Source of the DNA: Sarcophilus harrisii
Lineage: Eukaryota > Chordata > Mammalia > Dasyuromorphia > Dasyuridae
NCBI RefSeq assembly: GCF_902635505.1
Contig: NC_045429.1
Span: 425,905,669-425,969,668, forward strand
Direction: 5' to 3'
Length of the DNA stretch: 64,000 bases
Shown here: in pieces, positions 12,201 to 23,820 of the stretch
Layout of the letters: every line of letters begins with the position of its first letter
Position numbering within the stretch: the first letter of the stretch is position 1
Position numbers and translations under genes: made by a program
The notes under the pieces: model-generated
Seen by the model: the letters and a program-made list of their open reading frames with translations, nothing else
Databases searched by the model: none
Told to the model about the DNA's origin: nothing

Positions 12201-14162
12201 TTTTGGTAGAACAAGCATTGACAAACCTGGATTCCAGAGGATTAAAAACAAAACATATTATCCACCTTCTAACAGAGAGGTGATAAGAATAATTTTTAAA
12301 ATACAGAATGAGACACGTTTTTTGGAAATGACCAATAGGAAATTTGTCTTGTTCAGCTACATATTTTGAAGATTTTTTTTTCTTTTGTGGTTGTTGGAAG
12401 GGATAAGTAGGAATGGAAAAAATTTGAAATTACTTAATTTGAAAAACATAATTAAGAATGAAAGTTTATGTTCTACCAAAAGCAAAAAACGAAATAACTC
12501 TTTAGAAGTCAAACCCAGCATTTTGTGCTTAGAATTCCAGGTCAGCATTCTTGTTTCCACTTTCACTTCAGGTCTCTATTTTGGTGAAGCTAGGGATGGC
12601 ACAGGGAAAACTTCACTGCCTAAGCCTAAGCAAAGGTTCAAGGTAGTATGGCTTTTTCTTTCTTCATCTTCCCCTCTGGTCCAAGGAGGGCAATTCTGTG
12701 TCTAGAGCTCAGTCTAGTGAACTTAGTTTAGTTAACACCTATGGAACTCAGGAACTCCCTCTCCCTTTCCCTGATCCAGTTTCTGACCTCTCACCCAGAA
12801 CAACTGAGCTTTCAGGTGTAAAGCCCTGAAAGGACAACATACTCCTCCTTACTTTGTCCCTCCCACTTTCTGATGGGACAAAGGGCCTTTCCCAGAAGTA
12901 AAAGGACACAGGTTTTCTAAGCCTTGAGCCTGGAATGTAGCTCCTAGGGGCTCTCAAACTACAGGAGGAGATTTAGCACCTAGTGGGGATGTGGGAGGTA
13001 GAGCACCAGATAAGCAGTGGGAGGTTGGGAATAAACTGAGGACAGTATAGGTGTCACTAGGGAACCAAGGAGTCCAGGAACAAGGCTAAAGGAGGCAAGA
13101 AAAGAGATGAGTAACTACCCAGGAGTGGGAGAGCATGGGGGGAGGGGAGAAGAGAGGAGAGAGACCTTCTGGCAGTGACTGCCTTTTCACCTGTACCAGC
13201 CAGCCTGAACACTAATAGGCTAATTTTGGCATGTTTAAAAAAAAAAAAAAAAAAAAAAGGAGATGTCCACCGCAACCATCTGTTTTCTGTTTGTAATAGG
13301 AGAGCAGACTTACCTGTGGGCAATGGGAAATGAGTTGGGGACAGTTGTTGGGCTGGGAGTGGTCAGGTTATCAGGAGATGATGAAGCAGGCTCTGGTGCA
13401 CGACATTTTCCTCTACTGCTCCTATCCTAACATGGAAGAACAGACACTAGAAACCAACTTTCTGGTCTTCCTTATTACAGAAGAGTTATAAAAAGGGCTG
13501 GGCCATGCAATGATTTTTTAATTGAATTATTCAAATTCCCAATCAAATTAGGGGACATTCCAATTGGTTAGAAGGGTGGGATTAAAGATTTAGCTTCCTA
13601 TATTTTGTCTCAAGTGCCACATTCAAGGAATGGAAGAATAGGGAAGAAATTAAGGAGACACATTGATTCTAACTACAACAGAAGGCAAAAATATAAAAAC
13701 ATAAGGATACAGAGATGGCTTGGGTCTCAGGCTACCCAAGATGTCCTAGCCACCTTAAGATATCAGAAACTGATTCCAAGTGGGGGAATCAGTTCAGTGT
13801 CCAGCAGCAACATCTGTGGCTTAGTCTCTTAGGTCTAATTACCAGAAGCTTAAGTCAAAGTGGATCTTACCCCTTCAGGACAAAGATTGCATTTAGACTT
13901 CTAAATATTTATTTGGTATTCTCACAACAGTTCCTAAATGTCTGTAAAAGCCTCTGGTTTTTATGAAACCAGATTCTTGTGGGGAGAAGTTGGGTGACAG
14001 GAACTTCCTAGGATGACCTAGGAAATTCCTTATACCACCCTTTCAGTGGAAGAGGAAATGACTTAGACTGACTCAGAGTCATGGGCAGGGACTGTGTATT
14101 TTACTGGGGTTTGATTAATGAATATGGATACTCATAGAAAAAAGAGACTGATGTCTGCATTG
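12201..14162. other. Intergenic DNA, no gene seen
   Basis: An A-run lies at about 13236-13258. The frames here are short, lack similarity to known proteins and overlap on both strands. Nothing else recognised. Confidence 0.45.
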
Positions 14163-14241
14163 AAGGTGTCAAACACTAAGCCACAGGGCCCAGATGTGGC
14201 CCACCATACTTCTAGGTGCAGCCTGACAGATTAAAATGTAA
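14163..14241 (-). mobile_element. hAT-type DNA transposon fragment
   Basis: It begins 'ggtgtcaaacactaag', includes 'ggcccagatgtggcccacca' and ends 'agattaaaatgtaa'. This matches the end of the hAT elements at 20390-20556 and 38944-39123. The L1 at 14242 inserted into it. Confidence 0.6.
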
Positions 14242-14797
14242 TTGGGGATTGATAAATGGTCAAAGGATATGGACAGACAGTTTTCAGATGAGAAAATTAA
14301 AGCTATCTGGTCATATGAAAAAAATCCTCTAAATCACTATTAATTAGAGAAATGCAATTTAAGACAACTCTGAGAAATCACTACACACCTGTCAGATTGG
14401 CTAAGATGACAGGAAAAGATAAGGACGAATGTTGGAAGGGATGTGGGGAAACTGGGACACTGATGTATTGTTGGTGGAATTGTGAATGCATCCAGCCATT
14501 CTGGAGAGCAATTTGGAACTATGCTCAAAAAGTTATCAAACTGTGCATCGTTTGATCCAGCAGTGCCATTACTGGGTCTGTCTCCCAAGGAAATCATAAA
14601 GGAGGGAAAAGGACCCACATGTGCAAAAATGTTTGTGGTAGCTCTTTTTTAGTGTCAAGGAAATAGAAACTGAATGGATGCCCATCAATTGGAGAATGGC
14701 TTAATAAGTAGTGTTGTTTAAAAGTAATGGAATATTCTTGCTCTATAAAATGTAACTGCGGAATATCTAAGTTTAAAAAAATACAATAAAACATAGC
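14242..14797 (+). mobile_element. 5'-truncated L1
   Basis: L1 ORF2 C-terminus (MTGKDKDECWKGCG, MYCWWNCECIQPFW, NYAQKVIKLCI) with a tail near 14770-14795. Target-site duplication attaaaatgtaa at 14230-14241 and 14798-14809. It inserted into an hAT fragment, which gives the relative age. The frame at 14352-14555 is ORF2 debris. Confidence 0.88.
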
Positions 14798-14809
14798 ATT
14801 AAAATGTAA

Positions 14810-15830
14810 AGCCAGCCTCTATGCAGGCTGCAGGCTGCCTGTTTTCTCTGACTTTGGCCCCACTCACCTCCATGGTTTGCTTTGGGGAGTGTGACTCCGG
14901 AAGTGGGGAGATGGCTTTCCTGCCTCTTCTCCTTATGTATGCCTCCTACAACACTAACGCTTTAACTTTCATAATTACAGAAATATCCCCGGCAGGATAT
15001 GATTTTAACCCTGCTATTCAGGCTTGGAGTCGCAAGGTCAAGGCCTTGAAAACTTCACATTCCTTTTACGTCACAACGTCCTTGACTTAGAAGGATGTCA
15101 GTGACATCACAGGGCAGAGTTGCAGTGATCTAGCCTGGTGCTCTCTTCCAGACGGTATTCAGTGGGAGACAGAAGTGAGGACAAGTAAGTGGGGTGCCCT
15201 TGGCACTTCCTGTCTGACCGAGCTACCTTCATTGACACAAAGGTGTCCCTGTTTTCCTCCCCCGCTGGGAAGACGCGCCCTCCCCGGGGGGGCTGGCACG
15301 GGGTCTGACAGCCCAGACTCGGGAGTTGGACAGCAGGAAGACCCCAAAGCGTGAGCGGCAAGCTCCCCGCCAGAAGGCCCTGGGTCCTCCCTGAACAGTA
15401 CAGCAGCACTTGGGGAGTGGCCACCAGATGGCGCTTGATAGGGAACGTTCAGTGACCACCCTGACTCCCTCCTCCTCAGGCCAAGTCTCCCTGCTTCCCG
15501 GGACTTCCTCCTTCCACTTTCAGTATCTTCCCTCCTTCCAAACTGACTTCGAGGTTAATCAGGTCTACTTGGCATTGCCCCTTCTTGCCCCCTTGTCCTC
15601 CACCACTTGGATTTCCAAGCAACCCCTCAGAGTGCGGCCACCACAGATGCCATGGAGACCCCGTGGGCTTTCACTGTAACAGGGCCAATGACAGAGCTTT
15701 CCCTAATGGGTTCTATGTGTTCCTTCCCCTTCAGTTGCTCTAAGCTTCAAACGGCCCGACGCCAATTTCTCCTGCTCCACCCTTCCCAATCGAGGACTGG
15801 CTTTGTGGCCCACTAAGGAGAAAGAGACCG
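14810..15830. promoter_or_regulatory. Non-repeat candidate regulatory block
   Basis: A kilobase of balanced, locally GC-rich sequence between repeat fields, with a dense set of factor motifs: ETS CCGGAAGT at 14897-14904, nuclear-receptor half site AAGGTCA at 15034-15040, CRE-like TTACGTCA at 15066-15073, and a CTCF motif at 15418-15436. No exon is evident: the several overlapping frames use both strands and match nothing known. It could be an enhancer or insulator of the MCL1-ENSA interval. That is inference from motif content and lack of repeats. Confidence 0.45.
15418..15436 (+). promoter_or_regulatory. CTCF-binding motif, forward
   Basis: TGGCCACCAGATGGCGCTT matches the classic CTCF core CCASYAGRKGGCRSY at all 15 core positions (15421-15435), with a fitting TGG upstream. 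It sits in unique, GC-rich sequence rather than in a recognisable repeat. A reverse-oriented match lies at 56931-56945. Confidence 0.75.
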
Positions 15831-16139
15831 GGGTTGGGAGCTTTCTTTTTTTTCCTACTCTCCGCCTCAAATTCTGTAACCTTTAGCCCTTTAATCTTCG
15901 AGAAGAAATGACCACTCTCTTTGTGCAGATTAAATCCAGTACACGTGCCCTTTACCTCATCTCAGGGGGTAGCCGGGCAGCTTTTTCTTTTCCCTCTGCT
16001 CCCAATGAGTGATTTGTTGATAGGTCTCTCTTCATAAAATACCCTACCATCCAAGCCATTACCATATATCTTGCTTCGCTTTCATTGCAGGTCTCCTAGA
16101 AAAAATGTCTACCCCAGTCACCTTTCTTCTCACTCCTTT

Positions 16140-17600
16140 TTCAATCAATCAAAAAGCATTTACTGAGTGCTATTCACCAGGTACAGAGTCTCCCTAGGAG
16201 TACAAAAAAATGCACAGTCCCTATCCTTAAGGAGCTCACATTTCTTGCACCCAGGAAAGCCTCCTCTGTAAGCAGTATATGGCTTAGATGTGAAGAAAGC
16301 CAGGGGAAACTGAGGCTGGGAGCTGAGGACAGAGAACATTCCGGGGACAGCCAGTGAAAAGGCAGAGCAAGCAGGGCAGAGCAGCTCCACTTAGTGTGAC
16401 AAAGGGAGTCAAGGCTAAGAAGCCTGAAAAGGCTGTGAAGGGTTTTAAAAGCCAAACAGAACTGATAAAGAGCCACGGGAGTTTCCTGAGGAGGGAGAGA
16501 TTCTCAGGGCCAGGCAGTTAAGTTTAAGAAAATCACTTTGGCAGCTGAGTGGGGGATGGCTGGGAATGGAGATAGATCTAAGGCAACAAGATGAAGTGCA
16601 ATGGTCCAGAAGAATGGTGATGAGGTTCTAAACAAGGGCATGGTTGTAGTGGAGAGAAGGGGAATGTATACAAGATACACTGTGAAGGTAGACATGACAA
16701 CTTTAGAAAAGAATTGGACATGTGGGTGAGACAAAGGTGGCAAGCCCGGGTGACTGGGAAAATGGTGGTGGCGCCCTTGAGAGCAATAGAGAAGTTCAGG
16801 AAAAGGGAAGTTTTTTTGTTTGTTTGTTTTTTAGAGGGGGGAGGAAGGAAAGACAGTGACTCTGTTTTGCTCTGACATGTCTATGAGACATCCAATTTGA
16901 ACTGTCTAAAAGGCAGTCCAAAAATAGGTGATAGGAAACAAGCTCAGAGTTATATAAATCTGGGAATTATGTGCATAGGAATGACAAATATGGGTGTGGA
17001 TAAGATCACCACATAACAAACTAAACAAGGAAAAGAGAAAGCCCAGAACAGAGCACTGGGAAGATTAAGAAGCCATATAGGTAGGACAGCCAGGAAAAAT
17101 CATTGTCTTCAAAACTTATAGAGAAGGAAGTATCCAGAAGGAGAGGATGATTGATAGTGTCAAGTGGCAAATTAACAGAGGTCAAGAATGTGAACTGAGA
17201 AACATTCATTTGAATTGGCAACTGAAATCATTGGTAAGTTTGGAGGAGAAGCTTCTGTTGAAGGATGAGAACAGAACCTAGAAGAAAATGAGAAGAAGCA
17301 ATGAAGGCATCTACTAGAGATACTTTATCAAGGAATTTAGTTGAGGAGAAAAGACATATAGGATAATAGCTCATGACTACAGTAGGATCAAGAGAGAAGT
17401 TTTGGGGTTTTGTTTTTTTTTATTATGAGGAAGGTATGGGAATGTTTATAGGTAGCAAGGAAAGAGCCAGTAGAGAGAGTGAAGATAAATTAAGGGAGAG
17501 TAGAGATAATAGTGGGAACAATCCACTGGAAAAGATGAGGAATGGAATCATAGATTCACATAGACACTTTGGCCTTGGAAAGGATTGGTTTCAATTGTTT
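16140..17600 (-). mobile_element. L2 LINE, long minus-strand copy
   Basis: It starts with the L2 3' end in reverse ('aaaaagcatttactgagtgc', 'cttaaggagctcacattt') and runs up ORF2. Landmarks are 'aaaatcactttggcagctga', 'gtgaaggtagacatgacaac' and 'gatagtgtcaagtggcaaat', the last being the reverse of the L2 motif encoding FDTxDHPLLLD. On the minus strand 17021-17221 reads LDTINHPLLLDTSFSISF, part of the reverse-transcriptase domain. Ancient, with many frame breaks. Confidence 0.85.
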
Positions 17601-18179
17601 TTGGTGAAGAAGAGGCTGCAAAGAGAATAGTTTAAAATAACTGCTCTGAAGAACAGAATAGTCAATTAGAAAACAGTAGATGATTGCCTTGCTTTTAGGG
17701 CCCAATTGAGAGCAGATTTCATAAATTTGCAGTCCCAATCATGGTTTTGCAATTTCTTCCAGTTCTGTTCAGTGACATGTGAATTAGAGAGTAGGAAGTA
17801 GACGAAGAGAAATCCAGAATTGGGTTTGGACAAGATATGACCAGTGACAGAACACCGGTGGGGGGGGGGGAGGGGGGAGGCAGTGTATTTGCAAATAGAG
17901 GATATTTGCAAAAATAGGAACTGATTCATCAAGAGGTTGCGTCTGGGGCAAAAACAATGTAACTAGTGAAGGAATAATGGTTTAGGAAATTACTGGGGGA
18001 TTGAAGGAGGTTATGATGAAAACAAAAAACCAAGGGCCATAAGGCATAGAGAAAGATGGATTGAAACAGAATTATGATCAGATAATTTAATTTTAAAGAT
18101 CATTCAGGTGATGGCAAGATCGGCGATATAGATGTCTCTGTACTTAGCTGAGGTGGAGCGGAGGAATAGGGTTGTGTAA
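17601..18179. other. Unassigned DNA between L2 copies
   Basis: No gene seen. A G-rich run lies at about 17862-17880. It may be further decayed L2. Confidence 0.4.
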
Positions 18180-19346
18180 ACTGAATAGATGAAACAGAAG
18201 TTATGGCAGGGAAATAGTGTGGCGTGTGAAGACAAGCAAGTGGGCCAGTGTGGCTTGTATTCAGATTAAAATATAAGATTAGAGAAGTAGGAGGGGAAAG
18301 TTGCTTTGAATGTTCAACAAAGAAATTTAGGAAATAAGGGGCCACTAGAGTTTATTGCTTAGGGGAGGGAAGTGACATCATTAAACTTGTTTTAGGAAAA
18401 TCACTGGCAACTAAGTTAGAAGATGAATTATTATATATAGACTTGAGACACAGAACAATTAGAAAGCTATTGTAATAGTCAGGGGTCCTTAAACTACAGC
18501 CCGAGGGCCAGATGTGGCAGCTGAGGACGATTATCCCCCTCACCCAGGGCTATGAAGTTTCTTTATTTAAAGGCCCACAAAACAAAGTTTTTGTTTTTAC
18601 TATAGTCCGGCCCTCCAACAGTCTGAGGGACAGTGAACTGGCCCCCTATTTAAAAAGTTTGAGCACCCCTGGCCCTAGGCAATGTGTAAAATGATGAGTG
18701 AACAGGGCTGATGGTTGTATAACTAAGAAGAGGGGATTATATACAAGAGATATTTTACTAGAAGAAATTACACGATTTATCAAGTTGACACCAAGGGTAT
18801 GAACCTGGGAGAACAGGTAAATTTAGAAGAAGGGAGGGTTTGAGAACGATTAAGTTCTGTTTTGGGCATGTTGAGTTTGAGATTGCCTACCCAGATGTCA
18901 AGTTTGAAATGTCCAATAGGCAGCTGGGTATGCAAGAATTGAAGTTCAGAGACTATACTTGGATAGAGATCATTGCACCAGAAGAGTTGATAAGATCACA
19001 AAGGGAGAGAGTAAAGGAAGAAAAGAGAAGAAAGTCGAAGACAGAACCTTGGAACAAAGTCTCATGGTTAATAGACACAGCATGGATGAAAGTTCAGAAA
19101 AAAAAGACTGGGAAGGAATGATTGATTAGGCAGGTAGGAGAACCAGGAAAGACCAGTCACAAAAACCCAGAGAGAATCAAATGACAAATCAATGGAGGTG
19201 GAGAAGATTAGAAAAAGTGGATTGCATTTGGCGATTAAGAAATTACTGGTAACTTGTTTCAGTTGAAAAGGTTAAGTCAGAGGGTTTAGAAGTGAATGAG
19301 AGAAGTCAAGGGACCTAGTAGAGGTGACTTTTTCAAGAAGTTTAAC
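18180..19346 (-). mobile_element. Second L2 copy, minus strand, with hAT insertion
   Basis: It restarts in L2 at 'ggccactagagtttattgct', continues through 'ttctgttttgggcatgttga' and 'gcatttggcgattaagaaat' to 'ttcaagaagtttaact', and resumes at 19817-19887 beyond an LTR cluster. A 192-bp hAT element sits inside it. Confidence 0.8.
18480..18671 (+). mobile_element. 192-bp non-autonomous hAT element, copy 1
   Basis: It starts CAGGGGTCCTTAAACT and ends with the inverted counterpart (AGTTTGAGCACCCCTG), giving imperfect terminal inverted repeats of about 16 bp. There is no transposase frame. A second copy of the same length lies inverted at 43060-43251, with roughly 7% mismatch by eye. It inserted into L2 sequence. 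An 8-bp target duplication is not clear. Confidence 0.85.
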
Positions 19347-19816
19347 TGGTTATCTAGTTTAGCATGGTGATGAATAGTTCTCTAGTTCAGTATGATTGAA
19401 TTAATCTTACAACAAATAATGGTTCCCTAGTGATATGATTAGCTTATACTCAGTGTGATGAATGGATTTAATTGTAATAGAGTATTTAAGTATTCATTTC
19501 TCCACTGAAATCTGAAGTTCTGTCTGAAGGCCTTACAGAAAGGTAGCCGGGCCTCAGGTGAAGGAGACAGACTGAAGGAGAGAAGACTGATCAAAGATGG
19601 AATGTCTCTCCTCCAGTCCTTGTTGGCTCTTATATACTTTATTATAATTACATCATTGTAGGTGTCAATCTTGTAGAACTATATTAAGTACTAGTTACAT
19701 GTAAAACTAGATAACCACTGTTTTATCAATTCCACTGAGTTAATACCTTGTTGTAGGACTAAATCAATCATACTGAGCCTTAAGTATACTTCTCCAGAGT
19801 TCTGGCCCATTTCAGA
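19347..19816. mobile_element. LTR-element fossil pieces in opposite orientations
   Basis: The plus-strand portion 19347-19480 matches the middle of the solo LTR at 42065-43540 ('gttatctagtttagcatgg', 'cttacaacaaataatggtt', 'tatactcagtgt'). From 19815 downward the minus strand carries a related LTR start ('gggccagaactctggagaag') and a TATA-like 'agtatataagag'. Both lie inside the L2 copy that ends at 19887. Probably class III (ERVL/MaLR-like), judging from its relative. A broken remnant with no internal genes. Confidence 0.6.
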
Positions 19817-19887
19817 AAAGGAGAGATTTAGGATGAGAGCTGCTGGACATAGTAGTTTCCAGTGAAATTTTTAAGGATGGGGGAGCC

Positions 19888-21215
19888 TGTGTGATCAAGA
19901 GCATACTGGACATCTCAAACTGCATGGCCAAATTCAACTGGTCCATAACAAAACTCATCATCTCTTCCCTAAAGCCCACTCCTCCTCTTCACTTCCCCAT
20001 TTCTCTTGAGGGTACCACCATCCTCCCACTTGCAGACATTTGCAATTTTAGCACTACTCTCAGCTCCTTATGCATCCTCATCCACACTATGCATTTGCTG
20101 CCAAGGCTAGATGATTCCATATCTCCCCATCTCATACATTTGCTTCCTTCCTTCTTTCCTTCCACTCAGTCACCATCCCAGCTCAGGCCTCCTCATTTCT
20201 CACCTGGACTGTCCTATTAGCTTCCTCACTGGCTCTCCCTTCTCCAATCCATCCTCTGCATAGCTGCCTCTCTCCTGCTCAAATAATCAAGCTACTCTTT
20301 GTTGTCTACAGGATCAAGTCCAAACTTCCATTTGGCATGCTTTAAAGCCCTTCACAAACTGGCTCCAATCTGTCTTGGCAAGTCTGCATCAGTGGTAGCA
20401 AAATCAAATAGAAACAGATCCCAGTAGCTATATATTGATTTGGAAAATCACAAATTTATATTATCTGTGTTTCATTTTTATTTAGTTAGTTATTACATTT
20501 TAATCTGGTTCAGGCCTCACTCAGGAGTGTGGAGGGCCTCAAATCTGACATCCCTGCTCTACATAATTCTCCATTTGGGTTGGGCCCCACAGTTTGGCCA
20601 AACTTTTTTTTTTCTAACTGATTCTCATGTATCACATTCCATCTTTCATCTTTGTTCTGACTTTCCACAGACCATTGCCCAAGAATGAACTGCTTCTTCA
20701 TCTCTACTTTTTAGAATCCTTAGCATTCTTCAAAACTAAGCTAGCTAAAGCCCTTCCCAATTGCTTACTGCTCTCCTTCCCAAAATACTTTGTATTATTT
20801 TCTAAATTTTTATATGAAGCTTCTGAGAGAAGCCACTGTTTCATGTTTTCTCTATATCCCCAAAGTCTGGCACCTATTAAGTTTTGAATAAATACTTGAT
20901 GATTTTCTTACTTGTGGGTAATTGAGAAAAGCATACAATCCACTCACTTCTGCCTTTTCTATAAAAATACAATTTTTATTCCAAAATAACATTTGAAGTA
21001 GTATCTAATTTCTACTTATACTATGGTATATAAATAAGAGCAAAATTCAATAGTGTCATATCCAAATTTGGGTTATATAAGGAATCTTGTCCCTAGATTT
21101 CAGTTTTAATAATTTGATTTAAAAAAATTAAAAGTAGAGTATTGATAAGTTTACCTAACAATTCCTTTAAATCTGAATATGACCTGATTCAACAGAAGGC
21201 TGATTCAGATTTCTG
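19888..21215 (+). repeat. Low-copy repeat arm A (inverted partner of 38225-39624)
   Basis: It consists of a plus-strand L2 segment (19888-20880), an internal hAT element (20390-20556) and about 330 bp of non-L2 flank. The reverse complement of 38225-39624 carries the same parts, with the hAT at the same L2 position. From 19888 to about 20815 the arms differ at only a few percent of positions by eye. Beyond that, identity falls to about 80-85%. A third, direct partial copy lies at 45137-45580. The 109-residue frame at 19891-20220 is decayed L2 ORF2. Confidence 0.88.
20390..20556 (+). mobile_element. hAT-type element inside repeat arm A
   Basis: Starts CAGTGGTAGCAAAATCAAAT and ends CATCCCTG. 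The flanking 8-mers gtctgcat (20382-20389) and ctctacat (20557-20564) agree at six of eight positions, a decayed hAT-type target duplication. It splits an L2 copy. The same insertion is present in arm B. Confidence 0.75.
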
Positions 21216-23100
21216 CCAAGGTTATACATTCTGTTTTGAGTTTTACGTGTTTCTGTGTTTTTGTGCTGTCATAAGCTCCAAAGTGGAGGCTCATCATTCT
21301 GGGATGGTTTTTTTTTTTCCATTCCTTGGTCAATCCTCTAAACTTCCTTGCCAGAACTGTTTAAAGGGGTAAAACTTTTCCCCTCAACTCCCTATCATCT
21401 TAAAGTCAATAAAGCCAAAAGAATCTATTAAATTGGGATTACGGTTTTTTTTTCCTCCAAGAAAATAAGTCAAAATTTTGATCTGTAAGCCAATTTATAA
21501 GACAACCCTCTTTTTTTTAATCACAATCACCTAGAAACTAGATTTTTTTTTTGGGGGGGGGGCATGGGGAATAGGTACTAAAGTCAAAGTTCCATTTTGC
21601 AAGCATTTCTAACTTGAATTTGGGGACTGGATAATCTCTTGATTCTTCCTTCAACAAAATTTTATCCCCTCTGGTTTCTTTTTTTTGCAATATAGTATAC
21701 TTTTTTTTTTTTTTTTTTTGACCTGTATGGTAACTTCTAACATGTAAAGCTTCTTTGTACATGCAAACCAGCCACTGATCTGTAATTTACTTTCTTAAAA
21801 TTACCTGGGGCCATAAGCGGTACCATGACTTGCCCAGGATTATAAAGTATGTGCCTGAAGGAAAACTTGAACTCAGATCTTCTTGACTCTTGACTACATC
21901 AAGCAAATGCTTAAGATTTACAAAATATTTCATTCGATAATCCCAATAACCCTGTGAGGTAAATATTACAGGTATTTTCTCCATTTTACAGATGAAGAAA
22001 GTTAATCGTGTGAAGAACACCATAACTAGAAGTGGTCTCAACACTTTATAGATAGTGCTAACCAAGTCACAACTTCTTATAACTCATCAAATACTTGGAA
22101 TTTATCTACTGAGTCAAAGATTCAATACCTCTCATGGTGGAAGAACTTCTCCCATATCAGCAGATGAAGCACTCAGAGGTAACAGAGGTTTAAAGGGACC
22201 TAATTATAATCACACAGCCAGAGAGTCAGCCTTTGAACCTGAGTCTCCCCTGCCTATGTCTCTAGTATTCCTTCTCCCATACCATGCTCCATTCTACACA
22301 AATTCCTGCTTATTCTATCAGCTCTCCCAAGGACACCACAGTAATAACAACATCGATCCATCTTTGCAATGGCGGGGTAGTCCTCAAGTGTTATATATTG
22401 CACATTATTTTCAGACTTCCGATTTGTTATGCTGATTTTCCCTTTTTTTTTTTTTTTAAATAAATACTTTTTTAATGGTTTGGCTGTGGATGGATACTGG
22501 AAGAAATTATGGTGATGTAAAAATGCATTAATTAAAAAGAAACTTAATCTCTAAATAACTCTATTCTTTTTTTACTGAATCAATTGTTTCCACCATAATT
22601 TAGATCTCCAGTAGGATGTATGCTCCTTGAGGGTAGCGAATGTACTCTTGTGCACACATGCTTTTGACATGGCAGATGCTTACTAATTTGAAAACAGATC
22701 CACTTTCCCACTCTCCAAAGCTGTTCCCTTCCACAGTTGATTTCATTTGACCTAGGATAAAAAATTCTTTACTCCCTTGACTGTCATTCTAGAGCTAGCC
22801 TGTGTACCACTCCATGCTCTGCACTCCCCTCTCCCTTTCCCTTCTACTTTTTCTGCTCCAGATTCCAAGATATCAGTTGTTGCTAGGGGTCAAAACTAAA
22901 TACATTAAATATTCATGGAATAGAGGTAGGATGGTGGAGATCTTTCATATGGGAAGACCTGGGTTTGACCTTGCTTCTGATTGGTACTTAGCTGGTGACC
23001 ATAGGGAAATCTTTCAACAGCCCCAGACAAGTGTTATGGAGTTGTTCATTGCATCAGTAAAAAAAGCTTCCATGCTAGGAAGTCCCTAGACTAACAAAAT
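21216..23100. other. Repeat-rich intergenic DNA, no gene seen
   Basis: It holds MIR/CORE-type SINE remnants on the minus strand at about 21820-22010 and 22150-22250, an L2 3' end on the plus strand at about 22590-22690, a SINE-like piece at about 22905-23020, and T- or G-rich runs near 21541-21561 and 21700-21719. No exon recognised. Confidence 0.5.
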
Positions 23101-23129
23101 TACAGGTCTAGACCAAAAAGATAAATTCA

Positions 23130-23820
23130 TGGTATTACACTTATCTTTCCCCAGTTCCTTTAGTCTTCAACTTTGACACCCTCTCAGTTTTCTCATTTTA
23201 GACCCTTTCCTTGTCTCCTGTTCCTAATCATCTTCCTCTTTCTTCACTACTTAATGGAAAAAGAAGTCATTCAAGCTGAGCTTCCCCAATTTTCTTATTC
23301 ACACATCAAATCATTCCACAGCTCAAAATCTTTGTTGGCTCCTTCTCTGCCTGTCCACCAATCTAAATAAACTCTTTACCTTCGTATTAGAAGTCTTCCA
23401 TAGTTTGTCTCCAGTTGAGCTTTGCAGACTCATCTTACTTCTTTTCAATTGTTTCAGTATGGGCTTTGCATGGTTTCTACTTACGACCCCCAAATTTGTG
23501 CATTTTGTTCAATTATCTAGGCCTGGCACAGTTACCCAGGCATTCATTTGCATGTCCACCTGCTAAAATCCTGCCTGCCCTTTGTCTAGTGCTCCCCCTT
23601 CCATGCAGTCTTGTTTCATGCCAGCTCTGAATGTTGCTTAACAATTTGCATTCCTCTGTGGACTCATGTTCTATTATAATCATTAAGTCTTATGGCCCTT
23701 ATCAGTATACAAGTTTCTTGGAGTCAGAGAGCCTATTTTTTTTCGTTTGCTCAACGTTTATACATTGTGCTTGGCATTTCCTGAATAAGGCCCAGACCTT
23801 CTGCCTTCACCTTTACTGAT
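23130..23820 (+). mobile_element. L2 LINE fragment
   Basis: Plus-strand L2 ORF2 3' region and UTR ('ctttgttggctccttctctg', 'gtctccagttgagctttgca', 'ttggagtcagagagcctatt'). Old and broken. The overlapping short frames are L2 debris. Confidence 0.65.

Noticed and set aside
18480-18671. SPIN element
   Set aside because: Ends are CAGGGGTCCTC-type, unlike the SPIN termini as I remember them, so only the hAT superfamily is called.
19891-20220. Duplicated host gene shared by 19891-20220 and 39250-39621
   Set aside because: Residues and DNA follow L2 ORF2. The near-identity comes from duplication of an L2 copy.
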